Shown here: piece after piece, positions 48,250 to 56,785 of the stretch
Position numbering within the stretch: position 1 is the first letter of the stretch
How the letters are laid out: each line of letters begins with the position of its first letter
Assembly: GCF_030063355.1 (NCBI RefSeq)
Contig: NZ_JASISZ010000043.1
Span: 1 to 64,000 of the forward strand
Length of the DNA: 64,000 nt
From: Streptomyces sp. PH10-H1
GTDB lineage: Bacteria; Actinomycetota; Actinomycetes; Streptomycetales; Streptomycetaceae
Direction of reading: 5' to 3'
Position numbers and translations under genes: made by a program
The notes under the pieces: model-generated
Database searches by the model: none
What the model saw: the letters and a program-made list of their open reading frames with translations, nothing else
What the model was told of the DNA's origin: nothing

Positions 48250-48954
48250 ATGCCCACCGTGATCCTTGTCCGCCACGGGCGGTCCACCGCCAACGCCGAC
48301 GGAGTGCTGGCCGGCTGGAGCCCGGGCATCGCCCTGGACGACAGCGGCCGTGCCCAGGCCACCGTGCTCGCCGCCCGGCTGGCCGTGCTGCCGCTGGCCG
48401 CCGTCGTCACCAGCCCGCTCCAGCGCTGCCAGGAGACCATCCAGCCCATGCTGGACACCCGCCCCGAGCTGCGCGTCCACACCGACGACCGGATCGGCGA
48501 ATGCCACTACGGCGACTGGACCGGCCGCAAGCTCGTCGAGCTCGCCGATGAACCGCTGTGGGCCACCGTCCAGCGCCACCCGTCCGCGGCCGTCTTCCCC
48601 GGCCCCGACGGGGAGTCGCTGCGGGGCATGCAGGCCCGCGCCGTCGGCGCCGTACGGGACTGGAACGCCAGGATCGAGGAGACCCACGGCCCGGACGCGG
48701 TGTACGCCGTGTGCTCGCACGGGGACATCATCAAGGCGATCGCCGCGGACGCCCTCGGCATGCACCTCGACCTCTTCCAGCGGATCGCCGTCGACCCCTG
48801 TTCTGTCACCGCGATCCGCTACACCGCGTACCGGCCGTTCCTGCTGCGGCTCGGTGACACCGGGGACCTCACCGGGCTCGCGCCCGCCGAGTCCGCGGGG
48901 GAAGCCGGCGCGGCCGGAGACGCGGTGGTCGGTGGCGGCACGGGCACACCGTGA
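48250..48954 (+). CDS. Histidine phosphatase (PGM-like, MSMEG_4193 type)
   Basis: 234 residues. Catalytic LVRHGRSTANADGVLAGW at the N terminus (His-9), SPLQRCQETIQPML with a second Arg, ECHYGDWTGRKL, and VCSHGDIIKAIAADALGM with the distal His. A low-complexity Ala/Gly tail follows. Phosphatase acting on small phosphoesters; not a glycolytic mutase by length or context. TAGGCT begins 12 bases before the ATG, so leaderless. Confidence 0.9.
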   Translation: MPTVILVRHGRSTANADGVLAGWSPGIALDDSGRAQATVLAARLAVLPLAAVVTSPLQRCQETIQPMLDTRPELRVHTDDRIGECHYGDWTGRKLVELADEPLWATVQRHPSAAVFPGPDGESLRGMQARAVGAVRDWNARIEETHGPDAVYAVCSHGDIIKAIAADALGMHLDLFQRIAVDPCSVTAIRYTAYRPFLLRLGDTGDLTGLAPAESAGEAGAAGDAVVGGGTGTP

Positions 48955-49040
48955 TCAGCTTCCGCAGTAGGGTGGTGGACCGGCAGCGGTCACCGGAAGC
49001 GAACGAGTGACCGGCGGCCGCCGAACAGCCGGACAGACCC

Positions 49041-49103
49041 ACAGCTGGGCACACCGACAGCTGAGCACACCCATAGTCGAGCAACCGCACAGTCGAGCAA
49101 ACG
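49041..49103. repeat. Imperfect tandem CAGCTG(A/G)GCACACC and GTCGAGCAA units
   Basis: Two copies of CAGCTGxGCACACC followed by two of GTCGAGCAA(C/A)CG in the space before the DUF3090 gene. Degenerate; ends about ten bases before its ATG. Confidence 0.5.
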
Positions 49104-49112
49104 GAGCAGGAC

Positions 49113-49703
49113 GTGCCCCGTCAGGTCTTCTTCTACGAACAGCCGGACCGGTTCGTCGCCGGCACGGTCGGTGAGCCGGGCCAGCGCATCTTCTTCCTGC
49201 AGGCGACCGGCGCCGGCCGCACCACCAGCGTCGCCCTCGAGAAGACACAGGTCGCGGCGCTGGCCGAACGGATCGACGAGCTGCTGGACGAGGTCGTCCG
49301 GCGCACCGGCGGCAGCACCGTCGTGCCCGCTGTCGCGCCGAGCGAACTGGCCGACACCGCGCCGCTCGACAGCCCCGTCGAGGAGGAGTTCCGGGTCGGC
49401 ACCATGGCGCTGGCCTGGGACAGCACCCAGGAGCGCATGGTCCTGGAGGCCCAGGCACTGGTCGAGGTCGAGCCCGACGCCGACGCCGCCGCCCTCGAAG
49501 CGGCCGAGGAGCTGCGGGAGGACGATGAGAACGGCCCTCCGCTGCTGCGGGTCCACCTCACCGGCGCACAGGCCCGGTCCTTCGCGAAGCGGGCTCTGGG
49601 CGTGGTCTCCGCCGGCCGCCCGCCGTGCCCGCTGTGCAGCCTGCCCCTGGACCCGGAAGGACATGTATGCCCGCGCCAGAACGGGTACCGGCGAGGAGCC
49701 TGA
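49113..49703 (+). CDS. DUF3090 family protein
   Basis: 196 residues: MPRQVFFYEQPDRFVAGTVG, GQRIFFLQATGAGRTTSVALEKTQVAALAERIDELL, then a C-terminal zinc-like knuckle CPLCSLPLDPEGHVCPRQNG. Conserved actinobacterial protein of unknown role, usually beside the SCO1664-type kinase as here. Its end overlaps the start of that gene by 37 bases. Confidence 0.9.
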   Translation: MPRQVFFYEQPDRFVAGTVGEPGQRIFFLQATGAGRTTSVALEKTQVAALAERIDELLDEVVRRTGGSTVVPAVAPSELADTAPLDSPVEEEFRVGTMALAWDSTQERMVLEAQALVEVEPDADAAALEAAEELREDDENGPPLLRVHLTGAQARSFAKRALGVVSAGRPPCPLCSLPLDPEGHVCPRQNGYRRGA

Positions 49704-50569
49704 CCGGCGCGACCGGCACTGACGGCGGGGCCGACAGGACCGGCGATACCGGCGCGGCCGACGGGCAGGATGCCGCGCAGGTCGTCCAGGACGCCGTGGA
49801 GCTCCTCACGCGCGGTGAGCTGACGGTGCGCGGGCAGCTCCGCGACGCCTCCAACGCCGTCCTGTACTGCGAGGTCGAGTACGACGGCCGGAAGGCCGAG
49901 TGCGTGTACAAGCCGGTCGCCGGCGAGCGCCCGCTGTGGGATTTCCCCGACGGCACCCTCGCCGAGCGCGAGGTGGCCGCGTACCTGGTCTCCGAGGCCA
50001 CCGGCTGGGGGCTCGTCCCGCCCACCGTGCTGCGCGACGGCCCGTACGGCGAGGGCATGGTCCAGCTGTGGATCGAGGCGGCCGACGAGGGTGTGGAACT
50101 GCTGGCCCTGGTCGAGGAGGCCGAGCCGGGACCAGGCTGGAAGCCGGTCGTGCGCGCCGAGGTGGGCGAAGGCCGCACCGCGCTCCTGGTGCACGCCGAC
50201 GATCCGCGGCTGAGCCGTCTCGCCGTCCTCGACGCCGTGATCAACAACGCCGACCGCAAGGGCGGCCACCTGTTGCCGGCACCGGACGGCCGGCTCTACG
50301 GAATCGACCACGGGATCGCGTTCCATACCGACGACAAGCTGCGCACCCTCCTGTGGGGCTGGGCGGACGAGCCGCTGCCGGACGAGGCCGTCGCGGCGCT
50401 CCGGCGCCTCGCCGCCGCCCTGGAGGGCGAGCTGGGCCGCCGGCTGGGCGAACTGCTCACCAGCGCCGAGGTGGCGGCGGTGAGCACCCGGGTGGCGGAG
50501 CTGCTGCGGACCGGCCGCTACCCGCGGCCGAGCGGGCAGTGGCCCGCGATTCCCTGGCCGCCCGTCTAG
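49667..50569 (+). CDS. SCO1664 family protein (PI3K/HipA-like kinase fold)
   Basis: 300 residues. After a variable Gly/Asp N tail, residues ~45-290 resemble a phosphatidylinositol-kinase/HipA-like kinase: ECVYKPVAGERPLWDFPDGTLAEREVAAYLVSEATGW (nucleotide-binding Lys), and the catalytic region AVLDAVINNADRKGGHLLPAPDGRLYGIDHGIAFH (Asn-Asn-x-Asp-x-Lys and a metal Asp). ATG 49667 with GGAAGG six bases upstream; overlap with DUF3090 suggests co-translation. Substrate unknown; the fixed neighbourhood with mshC hints at mycothiol or envelope metabolism. Confidence 0.85.
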   Translation: MPAPERVPARSLTGATGTDGGADRTGDTGAADGQDAAQVVQDAVELLTRGELTVRGQLRDASNAVLYCEVEYDGRKAECVYKPVAGERPLWDFPDGTLAEREVAAYLVSEATGWGLVPPTVLRDGPYGEGMVQLWIEAADEGVELLALVEEAEPGPGWKPVVRAEVGEGRTALLVHADDPRLSRLAVLDAVINNADRKGGHLLPAPDGRLYGIDHGIAFHTDDKLRTLLWGWADEPLPDEAVAALRRLAAALEGELGRRLGELLTSAEVAAVSTRVAELLRTGRYPRPSGQWPAIPWPPV

Positions 50570-50688
50570 GGCCCCGCCCGCTCCGTCATGCTGCCCGCCC
50601 CGACCGGGGTTGGACCACACCGCGCGGCGGGCGAAAGTCAAGACCGTCCGGTTCGTTTCCGGAACCCACGTCCGGTTACGCTCATGAC

Positions 50689-51918
50689 ATGTATGCCTGG
50701 CCCGCTTCCGACGTCCCTGCCCTCTCCGGCAGTGGCCGCGACCTCCGCCTCCACGACACCGCGACCGGTGGCCCGGTAACCCTGGACCCCGGTCCGGCCG
50801 CCCGCATCTACGTCTGCGGGATCACCCCCTACGACGCCACCCACATGGGGCACGCGGCTACGTACAACGCGTTCGACCTCGTGCAGCGCGTGTGGCTCGA
50901 TACGAAGCGCCAGGTGCAGTACGTCCAAAACGTCACCGACGTCGATGATCCGCTCCTGGCGCGGGCCATCGCCAACGGCGACGACTGGACCGCGCTCGCC
51001 GAGCGGGAGACCGCCCTCTTCCGCGAGGACATGACGGCCCTGCGGATGCTCCCCCCGGACCACTACATCGGCGCTGTCGAAGCCATACCCGGGATCGTCC
51101 CGCTGGTGGAACGGCTCCGGGAGATGGGCGCGGCCTACGAACTGGGCGGCGACACCTACTTCTCGGTCGACTCCGACCCGCACTTCGGACAGGTCTCGCA
51201 CCTGGACGCGACCGCGATGCGGATCCTGTCCGCCGAGCGCGGCGGCGATCCGGACCGCCCCGGCAAGAAGAACCCGCTGGACCCGATGCTGTGGATGGCC
51301 GCGCGTGAGGGCGAGCCGAGCTGGGACGGCGCCACCCTCGGCCGGGGCCGCCCCGGCTGGCACATCGAGTGTGTCGCCATCGCGCTCGACCACCTCGGCA
51401 TGGGCTTCGACGTACAGGGCGGCGGCTCCGACCTCGCCTTCCCGCACCACGATATGGGCGCCTCGCACGCCCAAGTGCTCACCGGCGAGTTCCCGATGGC
51501 CAAGGCGTACGTGCACGCCGGCATGGTTGCCCTGAACGGCGAGAAGATGTCGAAGTCCAAGGGCAACCTGGTCTTCGTCTCCCAGCTGCGCCGTGACGGG
51601 GTCGACCCGGCCGCGATCCGGCTCTCCCTCCTCGCGCACCACTACCGGGCGAACTGGGAGTGGACCGACGGCGTGCTGGCCGAGGCCGTCGACCGCCTCG
51701 CCCGCTGGCGCGCGGCGGTCTCCCGCCCCGACGGGCCGTCGGCCGAGGCGCTCGTCGAGGAGATCCGCGAGGCACTCGCGAACGACCTGGACGCGCCGGC
51801 CGCGCTCGCCGCGGTGGACCGCTGGGCCGTCTCGCAGGCCGCCACGGGCGGTACCGACGAAGGAGCGCCCGGCGTCGTCTCCCGCGCGGTGGACGCGCTG
51901 CTGGGCGTCGCGCTGTAA
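50689..51918 (+). CDS. mshC: L-cysteine:1D-myo-inosityl 2-amino-2-deoxy-alpha-D-glucopyranoside ligase
   Basis: 409 residues, cysteinyl-tRNA-synthetase-derived ligase that joins Cys to GlcN-Ins in mycothiol synthesis. Starts MYAWPASDVPALSG; YVCGITPYDATHMGHAATYN carries the zinc Cys43 and HIGH-like HMGH (52-55); ERGGDPDRPGKKNPLDPMLW; GWHIECVAIA; and KMSKS at 286-290. TACGCT ends six bases before the ATG: leaderless start. Marks the organism as mycothiol-using. Confidence 0.97.
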   Translation: MYAWPASDVPALSGSGRDLRLHDTATGGPVTLDPGPAARIYVCGITPYDATHMGHAATYNAFDLVQRVWLDTKRQVQYVQNVTDVDDPLLARAIANGDDWTALAERETALFREDMTALRMLPPDHYIGAVEAIPGIVPLVERLREMGAAYELGGDTYFSVDSDPHFGQVSHLDATAMRILSAERGGDPDRPGKKNPLDPMLWMAAREGEPSWDGATLGRGRPGWHIECVAIALDHLGMGFDVQGGGSDLAFPHHDMGASHAQVLTGEFPMAKAYVHAGMVALNGEKMSKSKGNLVFVSQLRRDGVDPAAIRLSLLAHHYRANWEWTDGVLAEAVDRLARWRAAVSRPDGPSAEALVEEIREALANDLDAPAALAAVDRWAVSQAATGGTDEGAPGVVSRAVDALLGVAL

Positions 51919-52083
51919 CGACGGCGCGCGGAGGTCCTTGGGGCCGGGGTCGCGTCATCGGCGCGGCCCCGGCCGATGCGCGTCCGGCCGCCCCCATGCG
52001 TGTGACCGGTGTGACGGAAGTCCATCAATCCGTCACTACCAGTCCATGGTCATGAACGTGCCATCGGGACTAGACACACGGCC

Positions 52084-55000
52084 ATGCGAACACCAACACG
52101 TATCAGAGCAGCGCTCATCGCCGCCCTGTTGGGGCTGGCGGCGGCCGTGGCCGGACCGGTCGGCAGCGCGCAGGCCGGCCAGGCCGGACGAGCTGCCGCG
52201 CCGGCCGCCGGCGTGGCGCAGACCGTGGGAAACCTCACGGGATTCGCCGCGGACGGGCCCGTCTACCACCTGACCGCGGGCCGAGCAGAGGTCCGGGTCA
52301 GCTTCGTGTCCACCGACATGTTCCGCGTCGAGCTGGCCCCGGACGGGAAGTTCACCGATCCCACGGGCACCGACATCGTCCTGCCGCAGGGCGCGGCGCC
52401 CGCCACCGGCTGGCGCGACGCGGGCGACCGCTATGAACTGCGGACGTCCAAGGTGACCCTGCGCGCGTACAAGTCCCCGCTGCGCTTCGCCCTGTACCGC
52501 GCCGACGGCACCAAGGTCTGGGCCGAGTCCAAGGGCCTGACCTGGGACGGCGCGAAGACCACCCAGACCCTGGAGCGCGGCGCCGCCGAGCAGTTCTACG
52601 GCGCCGGCATGCAGAACGGGCGCGGCAATACCTCGCACCGCGGCAAGACCGTCGAGGTCGGCGCCGACGACAACTGGAACGACGGCGGGCACCCCAACTC
52701 CGTCCCGTTCTACCTGTCCTCGGCCGGCTACGGGGTCTTCCGCAATACGTACGCGCCGGGTACGTACGCCTTCACCGACCCGGTGGCGACGACCGAGCAG
52801 GAGAACCGCTTCGACGCGTACTACTTCGCGGGACCGTCGGCCAAGGACGTCATCGGCCAGTACACCAAGCTGACCGGCCGTCCCTTCCTGCCACCCGTCT
52901 ACGGGCTCGAAGTCGGCGACTCCGACTGCTATCTGCACAACGCCAACCGGGGCGAGCGCCACACCCTGGACTCCCTCAAGGTGGCCGACGACTACGTCAA
53001 GAACGACATGCCGAACGGCTGGATGCTCGTCAACGACGGCTACGGCTGCGGCTACGAGAACCTCCCGCAGACCTCCGCCGGCCTCCAGGACCGCAAGATG
53101 AAGACGGGTCTGTGGACCCAGGACGGCATCGCGGACCTCGCCGCCCAGGTCAAGGCCGGCCAGCGGATCGCCAAGCTCGATGTGGCCTGGGTCGGCGCCG
53201 GATACAAGTTCGCCCTCGACGGCTGCAAGGACGCCTACAAGGGCATCGAGGACAACAGCGACGCCCGCGGCTTCACCTGGGCCCCGGAGAGCTGGTCGGG
53301 CGCGCAGCGCTGCGGCGTGCAGTGGTCGGGCGACCAGTCCGGCAGCTGGGAGTACATCCGCTGGCAGATCCCGACGTACGCGGGCGCCACGATGTCCGGC
53401 CTCGCCTACACCTCCGGTGACGTGGACGGGATCTTCGGCGGCAGCCCCAAGACCTACACCCGCGACCTGGAGTGGAAGTCCTTCCTGCCGGCCGTGATGA
53501 CGATGGACGGCTGGGCGGCGAGCGACAAGCAGCCCTACCAGTACGGGGAGCCGTACACCTCGATCAACCGGCAGTACCTCAAGCTCAAGGAGTCACTGCT
53601 GCCCTACGCGTACTCCTACGCCGCCGAGGCGAACCGCACCGGTGTCGGCCAGGTCAGGCCGCTCGCGCTGGAGTACCCGGACGACCCGAAGGCGGCCTCC
53701 GACGCCGCGAAGTACGAATTCCTGTCCGGCGAGGACTTCCTGGTGGCGCCGGTCTACCAGGACAGCGCGGTCCGCGACGGCATCTATCTGCCCAAGGGCG
53801 CCTGGACCGACTACTGGACCGGCCGCATCTACCAGGGGCCGACCACGGTCAACGGCTACAGCGCGCCACTGGGCACGCTGCCGCTGTTCGTCAAGGCCGG
53901 TGCCGCCGTGCCGATGTGGCCCGGCATCAGGTCGTACCAGGACCGTACGCCGTCCTCGCCGCTGGTCTGGGACGTGTACCCGCAGGGCACCTCGTCCTTC
54001 ACGCTGTACGAGGACGACGGCGTCACCCGGCGGCACCGCGCCGGGCAGTACGCGCAGCAGAAGGTCACCGTCCGTGCCCCGGCCTCCGGGGCGGGAGAGG
54101 TGACGGTCGATGTCGGCACCAGTGCCGGAACCTTCCAGGGCAAGCAGACCGCGCGCCCCTACCGGTTCACCGTGCACACCGGCGATTCCCCGTCCGGTCT
54201 GCTGCTGGACGGGACGGCGCTGCCCAAGTACACCTCCAAGGCCGCCTTCGACGTCGCCACGCGCGGCTGGTGGTACGACGCCGCCGACCGCGGCGGCGTG
54301 GTCCAGGTCAAGACCGCCTCGCTGAGCACCGCGAAGGCGTTCCGGCTGCGGCTGCTGGGGGCCAGTGCGATCGGCGGCAAGGTGCCGGGCGCCGCTGCCG
54401 TCGTGGCCTCGCCCTCCGGCCAGGAGGTCGGCGCGGGCGTACCGGGGACGGTGCCCGTGGATGTGACGGCGGGCAGCCGTGACGCGACCGGCGTCCACGT
54501 GACGCTTTCGGCGCCGGCCGGCTGGACCGTGTCCGCGCCCGCTCCGGTCGACCGGATTCCGGCCGGGACGACCCGGCGGGTCCAGGTCGGCCTCACGCCG
54601 CCGCAGGGCGCCCCGCCGCGGGAGACCGTTCTCACGGCCACCGCCGCGTACCGGTCGGCCGGTCGGGACCGGGCGGTGGCACAGCCGTTCGCGGTTTCCG
54701 CGATGCCGCAGCCGCCGACGGCCGACACCTGGGCGAGCGACATGGTGTGGCTGAACGCCGTGAACGGCTGGGGTCCGCCGGAACGCGACCGCAGCAACGG
54801 GGAGTCGGGCGCCGCGGACGGCCATCCGCTCACCCTGGCCGGGACGGTCTACGCCAAGGGGATCGGCGCCCATGCCGACTCCGACATCGAGGTCTACACC
54901 GGCGGGCGCTGCACCCGTTTCACCGCGGACGCCGGGATCGACGACGAGATCAACGGCTACGGGGAGGTGGCCTTCTCCCTCGAGGCCGACGGCAAGGTGC

Positions 55001-55158
55001 TGTGGACCTCGCCCGCGGTGACGGGCGCTTCGGCGACCGTGCCGGTGGACGTACCGCTCGCCGGGGCGCGCCACGTCCATCTGCGGATCACCGACACCAA
55101 CGGCTCCAAGAGCGGTGACCACGGGGACTGGGCCGCGGCGAAGTTCACCTGCGCCTGA
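52084..55158 (+). CDS. Secreted GH31 glycosidase with C-terminal NPCBM domain
   Basis: 1024 residues. Signal peptide at 1-36 (LIAALLGLAAAVAGPVGSAQAG). An N-terminal beta domain leads into the GH31 barrel: VYGLEVGDSDCYLHN, the nucleophile Asp366 in AKLDVAWVGAGYKFALDG, the acid/base Asp417 in WSGDQSGSWEYIRWQIP, and PFLPAVMTMDGWA. C-terminal sheets lead to an NPCBM carbohydrate module (AKGIGAHADSDIEVYTGGRC...DTNGSKSGDHGDWAAAKF). Cleaves alpha-linked sugars (glucosidase/xylosidase/galactosidase-like); the exact linkage is unclear. It separates mshC from PAC2 and is probably an insertion in conserved core. Confidence 0.9.
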   Translation: MRTPTRIRAALIAALLGLAAAVAGPVGSAQAGQAGRAAAPAAGVAQTVGNLTGFAADGPVYHLTAGRAEVRVSFVSTDMFRVELAPDGKFTDPTGTDIVLPQGAAPATGWRDAGDRYELRTSKVTLRAYKSPLRFALYRADGTKVWAESKGLTWDGAKTTQTLERGAAEQFYGAGMQNGRGNTSHRGKTVEVGADDNWNDGGHPNSVPFYLSSAGYGVFRNTYAPGTYAFTDPVATTEQENRFDAYYFAGPSAKDVIGQYTKLTGRPFLPPVYGLEVGDSDCYLHNANRGERHTLDSLKVADDYVKNDMPNGWMLVNDGYGCGYENLPQTSAGLQDRKMKTGLWTQDGIADLAAQVKAGQRIAKLDVAWVGAGYKFALDGCKDAYKGIEDNSDARGFTWAPESWSGAQRCGVQWSGDQSGSWEYIRWQIPTYAGATMSGLAYTSGDVDGIFGGSPKTYTRDLEWKSFLPAVMTMDGWAASDKQPYQYGEPYTSINRQYLKLKESLLPYAYSYAAEANRTGVGQVRPLALEYPDDPKAASDAAKYEFLSGEDFLVAPVYQDSAVRDGIYLPKGAWTDYWTGRIYQGPTTVNGYSAPLGTLPLFVKAGAAVPMWPGIRSYQDRTPSSPLVWDVYPQGTSSFTLYEDDGVTRRHRAGQYAQQKVTVRAPASGAGEVTVDVGTSAGTFQGKQTARPYRFTVHTGDSPSGLLLDGTALPKYTSKAAFDVATRGWWYDAADRGGVVQVKTASLSTAKAFRLRLLGASAIGGKVPGAAAVVASPSGQEVGAGVPGTVPVDVTAGSRDATGVHVTLSAPAGWTVSAPAPVDRIPAGTTRRVQVGLTPPQGAPPRETVLTATAAYRSAGRDRAVAQPFAVSAMPQPPTADTWASDMVWLNAVNGWGPPERDRSNGESGAADGHPLTLAGTVYAKGIGAHADSDIEVYTGGRCTRFTADAGIDDEINGYGEVAFSLEADGKVLWTSPAVTGASATVPVDVPLAGARHVHLRITDTNGSKSGDHGDWAAAKFTCA

Positions 55159-55197
55159 CGCCGTTGGCGGAAATGGCCGGGCCCGGTCCCCGACCCC

Positions 55198-56145
55198 TCA
55201 CTCGTCGTCGGAGTCGTCCGCCTCGGGCTCGTCCTTGGCGCCGCCCCGCGAGGGGTGCGGGCCCGAGGAGGTGTCCCTGAGATAGGGATGGGCCTCGCCC
55301 GTGTCGGGGTCGCGCCGCCGCAGATAGCGCTCGAACTCCTTGGCGATGGCCTCGCCCGACGCCTCCGGCAGTTCGACGGTGTCGCGGGCCTCCTCCAGCG
55401 TCTGGACGTACTCGGCGACCTCGCTGTCCTCGGCCGCGAGCTGGTCCACCCCGACCTGCCAGGCGCGCGCGTCCTCCGGCAGTTCGCCGAGCGGGATCCG
55501 CACGTCGAGCAGGTCCTCCAGGCGGTTGAGGAGGGCGAGCGTCGCCTTGGGGTTCGGCGGCTGCGACACATAGTGCGGGACGGCGGCCCACAGGCTGACC
55601 GCCGGGATGCCCGCGTGGGTGCACGCCTCCTGGAGGATGCCGACGATTCCGGTCGGGCCCTCATAGCGGGATTCCTCCAGGTTGAGGGCGACGGCCAGGT
55701 CCGCGTCGGAGGTCACGCCGGTGACCGGTACCGGACGGGTGTGCGGGGTGTCGCCCAGCAGCGCGCCCAGGACGACGACCATCTCCACGCCGAGTTCATG
55801 GGCGAAGCCCAGGATCTCGTTGCAGAACGAGCGCCAGCGCATGCTCGGCTCTATGCCGCGGACCAGGACGAGGTCACGGGGCCGGGGGTTCTGGACGCGG
55901 ACCACCGACAGCCGGGTGGTCGGCCAGGTGATCTTGCGGACCCCGGCGTCCAGCCAGACGGTCGGCCGGTTGACCTGGAAGTCGTAGTAGTCCTCGGCGT
56001 CCAGTGCCGCGAAGACTTCCCCCTTGAATTCCCGGTCCATGTGGCCGACCGCGGTGGAGGCTGCGTCGCCGGCGTCGTTCCAGCCCTCGAACGCGGCCAC
56101 CATGACCGGGTCGATCAGCTCGGGTACTCCCTCGAGCTCGATCAC
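55198..56145 (-). CDS. PAC2 family protein
   Basis: 315 residues of the PAC2 proteasome-assembly-chaperone-like family found in actinobacteria: MVAAFEGWNDAGDAASTAVGHMDREF near the N terminus, RDLVLVRGIEPSMRWRSFCNEIL, MVVVLGALLGDTPHTRPVPVTG. The C-terminal tail is acidic (EPEADDSDDE). Possibly a protein-quality or proteasome factor. RBS AGGAGG-like before the ATG at 56145. Confidence 0.9.
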   Translation of the reverse strand: MIELEGVPELIDPVMVAAFEGWNDAGDAASTAVGHMDREFKGEVFAALDAEDYYDFQVNRPTVWLDAGVRKITWPTTRLSVVRVQNPRPRDLVLVRGIEPSMRWRSFCNEILGFAHELGVEMVVVLGALLGDTPHTRPVPVTGVTSDADLAVALNLEESRYEGPTGIVGILQEACTHAGIPAVSLWAAVPHYVSQPPNPKATLALLNRLEDLLDVRIPLGELPEDARAWQVGVDQLAAEDSEVAEYVQTLEEARDTVELPEASGEAIAKEFERYLRRRDPDTGEAHPYLRDTSSGPHPSRGGAKDEPEADDSDDE

Positions 56146-56316
56146 CCAGCGCCTCCTTCCGGCCGGAGGGGGTGGTGCCGTCCCCTGCCGGCTGCTGTTC
56201 GTGTAAGTGCGGGACCAGCCTACGGCTTACGGAGGCCCTCTCCGCAGCCCTCGTACCAGGATGATCCCCACGGTCATCGGACGTACGCGTCCGGTCACCA
56301 TCGACTCACCGTCCCC

Positions 56317-56677
56317 TCACCATCCGCCCCATCCGAACCGGTAGGCGGTCCAGTCGCCGGGGGTCGCGGCGAAGTCCACATAGAGGGCCACACCGAAGCT
56401 CTGCCGGTCCCTGTCGTGCCTGGCCAGACCCAGTCGGGCACCGCGTACGGCGGCCGTGACGGTCTCGGCGGAAGGGAGATGACCCGCGGTGCTGGTGTGG
56501 TATCCGGGCAATCCGATGATCAGATCGGTGGTGGCCGGGGTGGCCACCAGGGCGAGCGCGGTCTGCGGCGTATTCGAGCCGCAGGGCGATGGCCACCGCC
56601 ACTGTCGGCACAAGAACCACAAGAGCGGTCACCAGTGCCCCACGACGCAGCCATCTCAGGAGTCTCTCCCGAGACAT
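56317..56677 (-). pseudogene. Membrane-anchored protein gene broken by a frameshift
   Basis: From ATG 56677 the frame gives MSRERLLRWLRRGALVTALV then VLVPTVAVAIALRLEYAA, a basic start and one membrane helix. Around 56580 the plausible coding continues in another frame: TTDLIIGLPGYHTSTAGHLP, SAETVTAAVRGARLGLARHD, ALYVDFAATPGDWTAYRFGW and a stop at 56317. The original frame beyond that point is Arg/His-rich noise. So a single-base frameshift has probably split one ~120-residue gene; sequencing error is the other explanation. Divergent from the fuconate operon and shares its regulatory space. Confidence 0.55.
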
Positions 56678-56737
56678 CCGATCTGTCTTCCACAAAGTTC
56701 CGCCAACCCCTGGACTTCCCGAGGTTTTCGACGCTAT

Positions 56738-56767
56738 ACATCGGATGTTCGAAAAAAGATCCGATGT
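56738..56767. promoter_or_regulatory. Operator pair ACATCGGAT..ATCCGATGT
   Basis: Perfect nine-base arms (56738-56746 and 56759-56767) around 12 bases that include an A-tract, 19 bases before the fuconate dehydratase ATG. The left arm with its flank is itself a dyad (ACATC-G-GATGT). A related ACATCCGAT occurs at 56674-56682. Best candidate operator of the GntR regulator encoded at the window's end. Confidence 0.7.
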
Positions 56768-56785
56768 CTCACGACGGGGGTGTGC

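Noticed and set aside
48196..48765. A 190-residue N-terminal extension of CorA
   Set aside because: It overlaps the divergent histidine phosphatase gene, which has catalytic motifs; the GTG at 48195 gives the normal CorA length.
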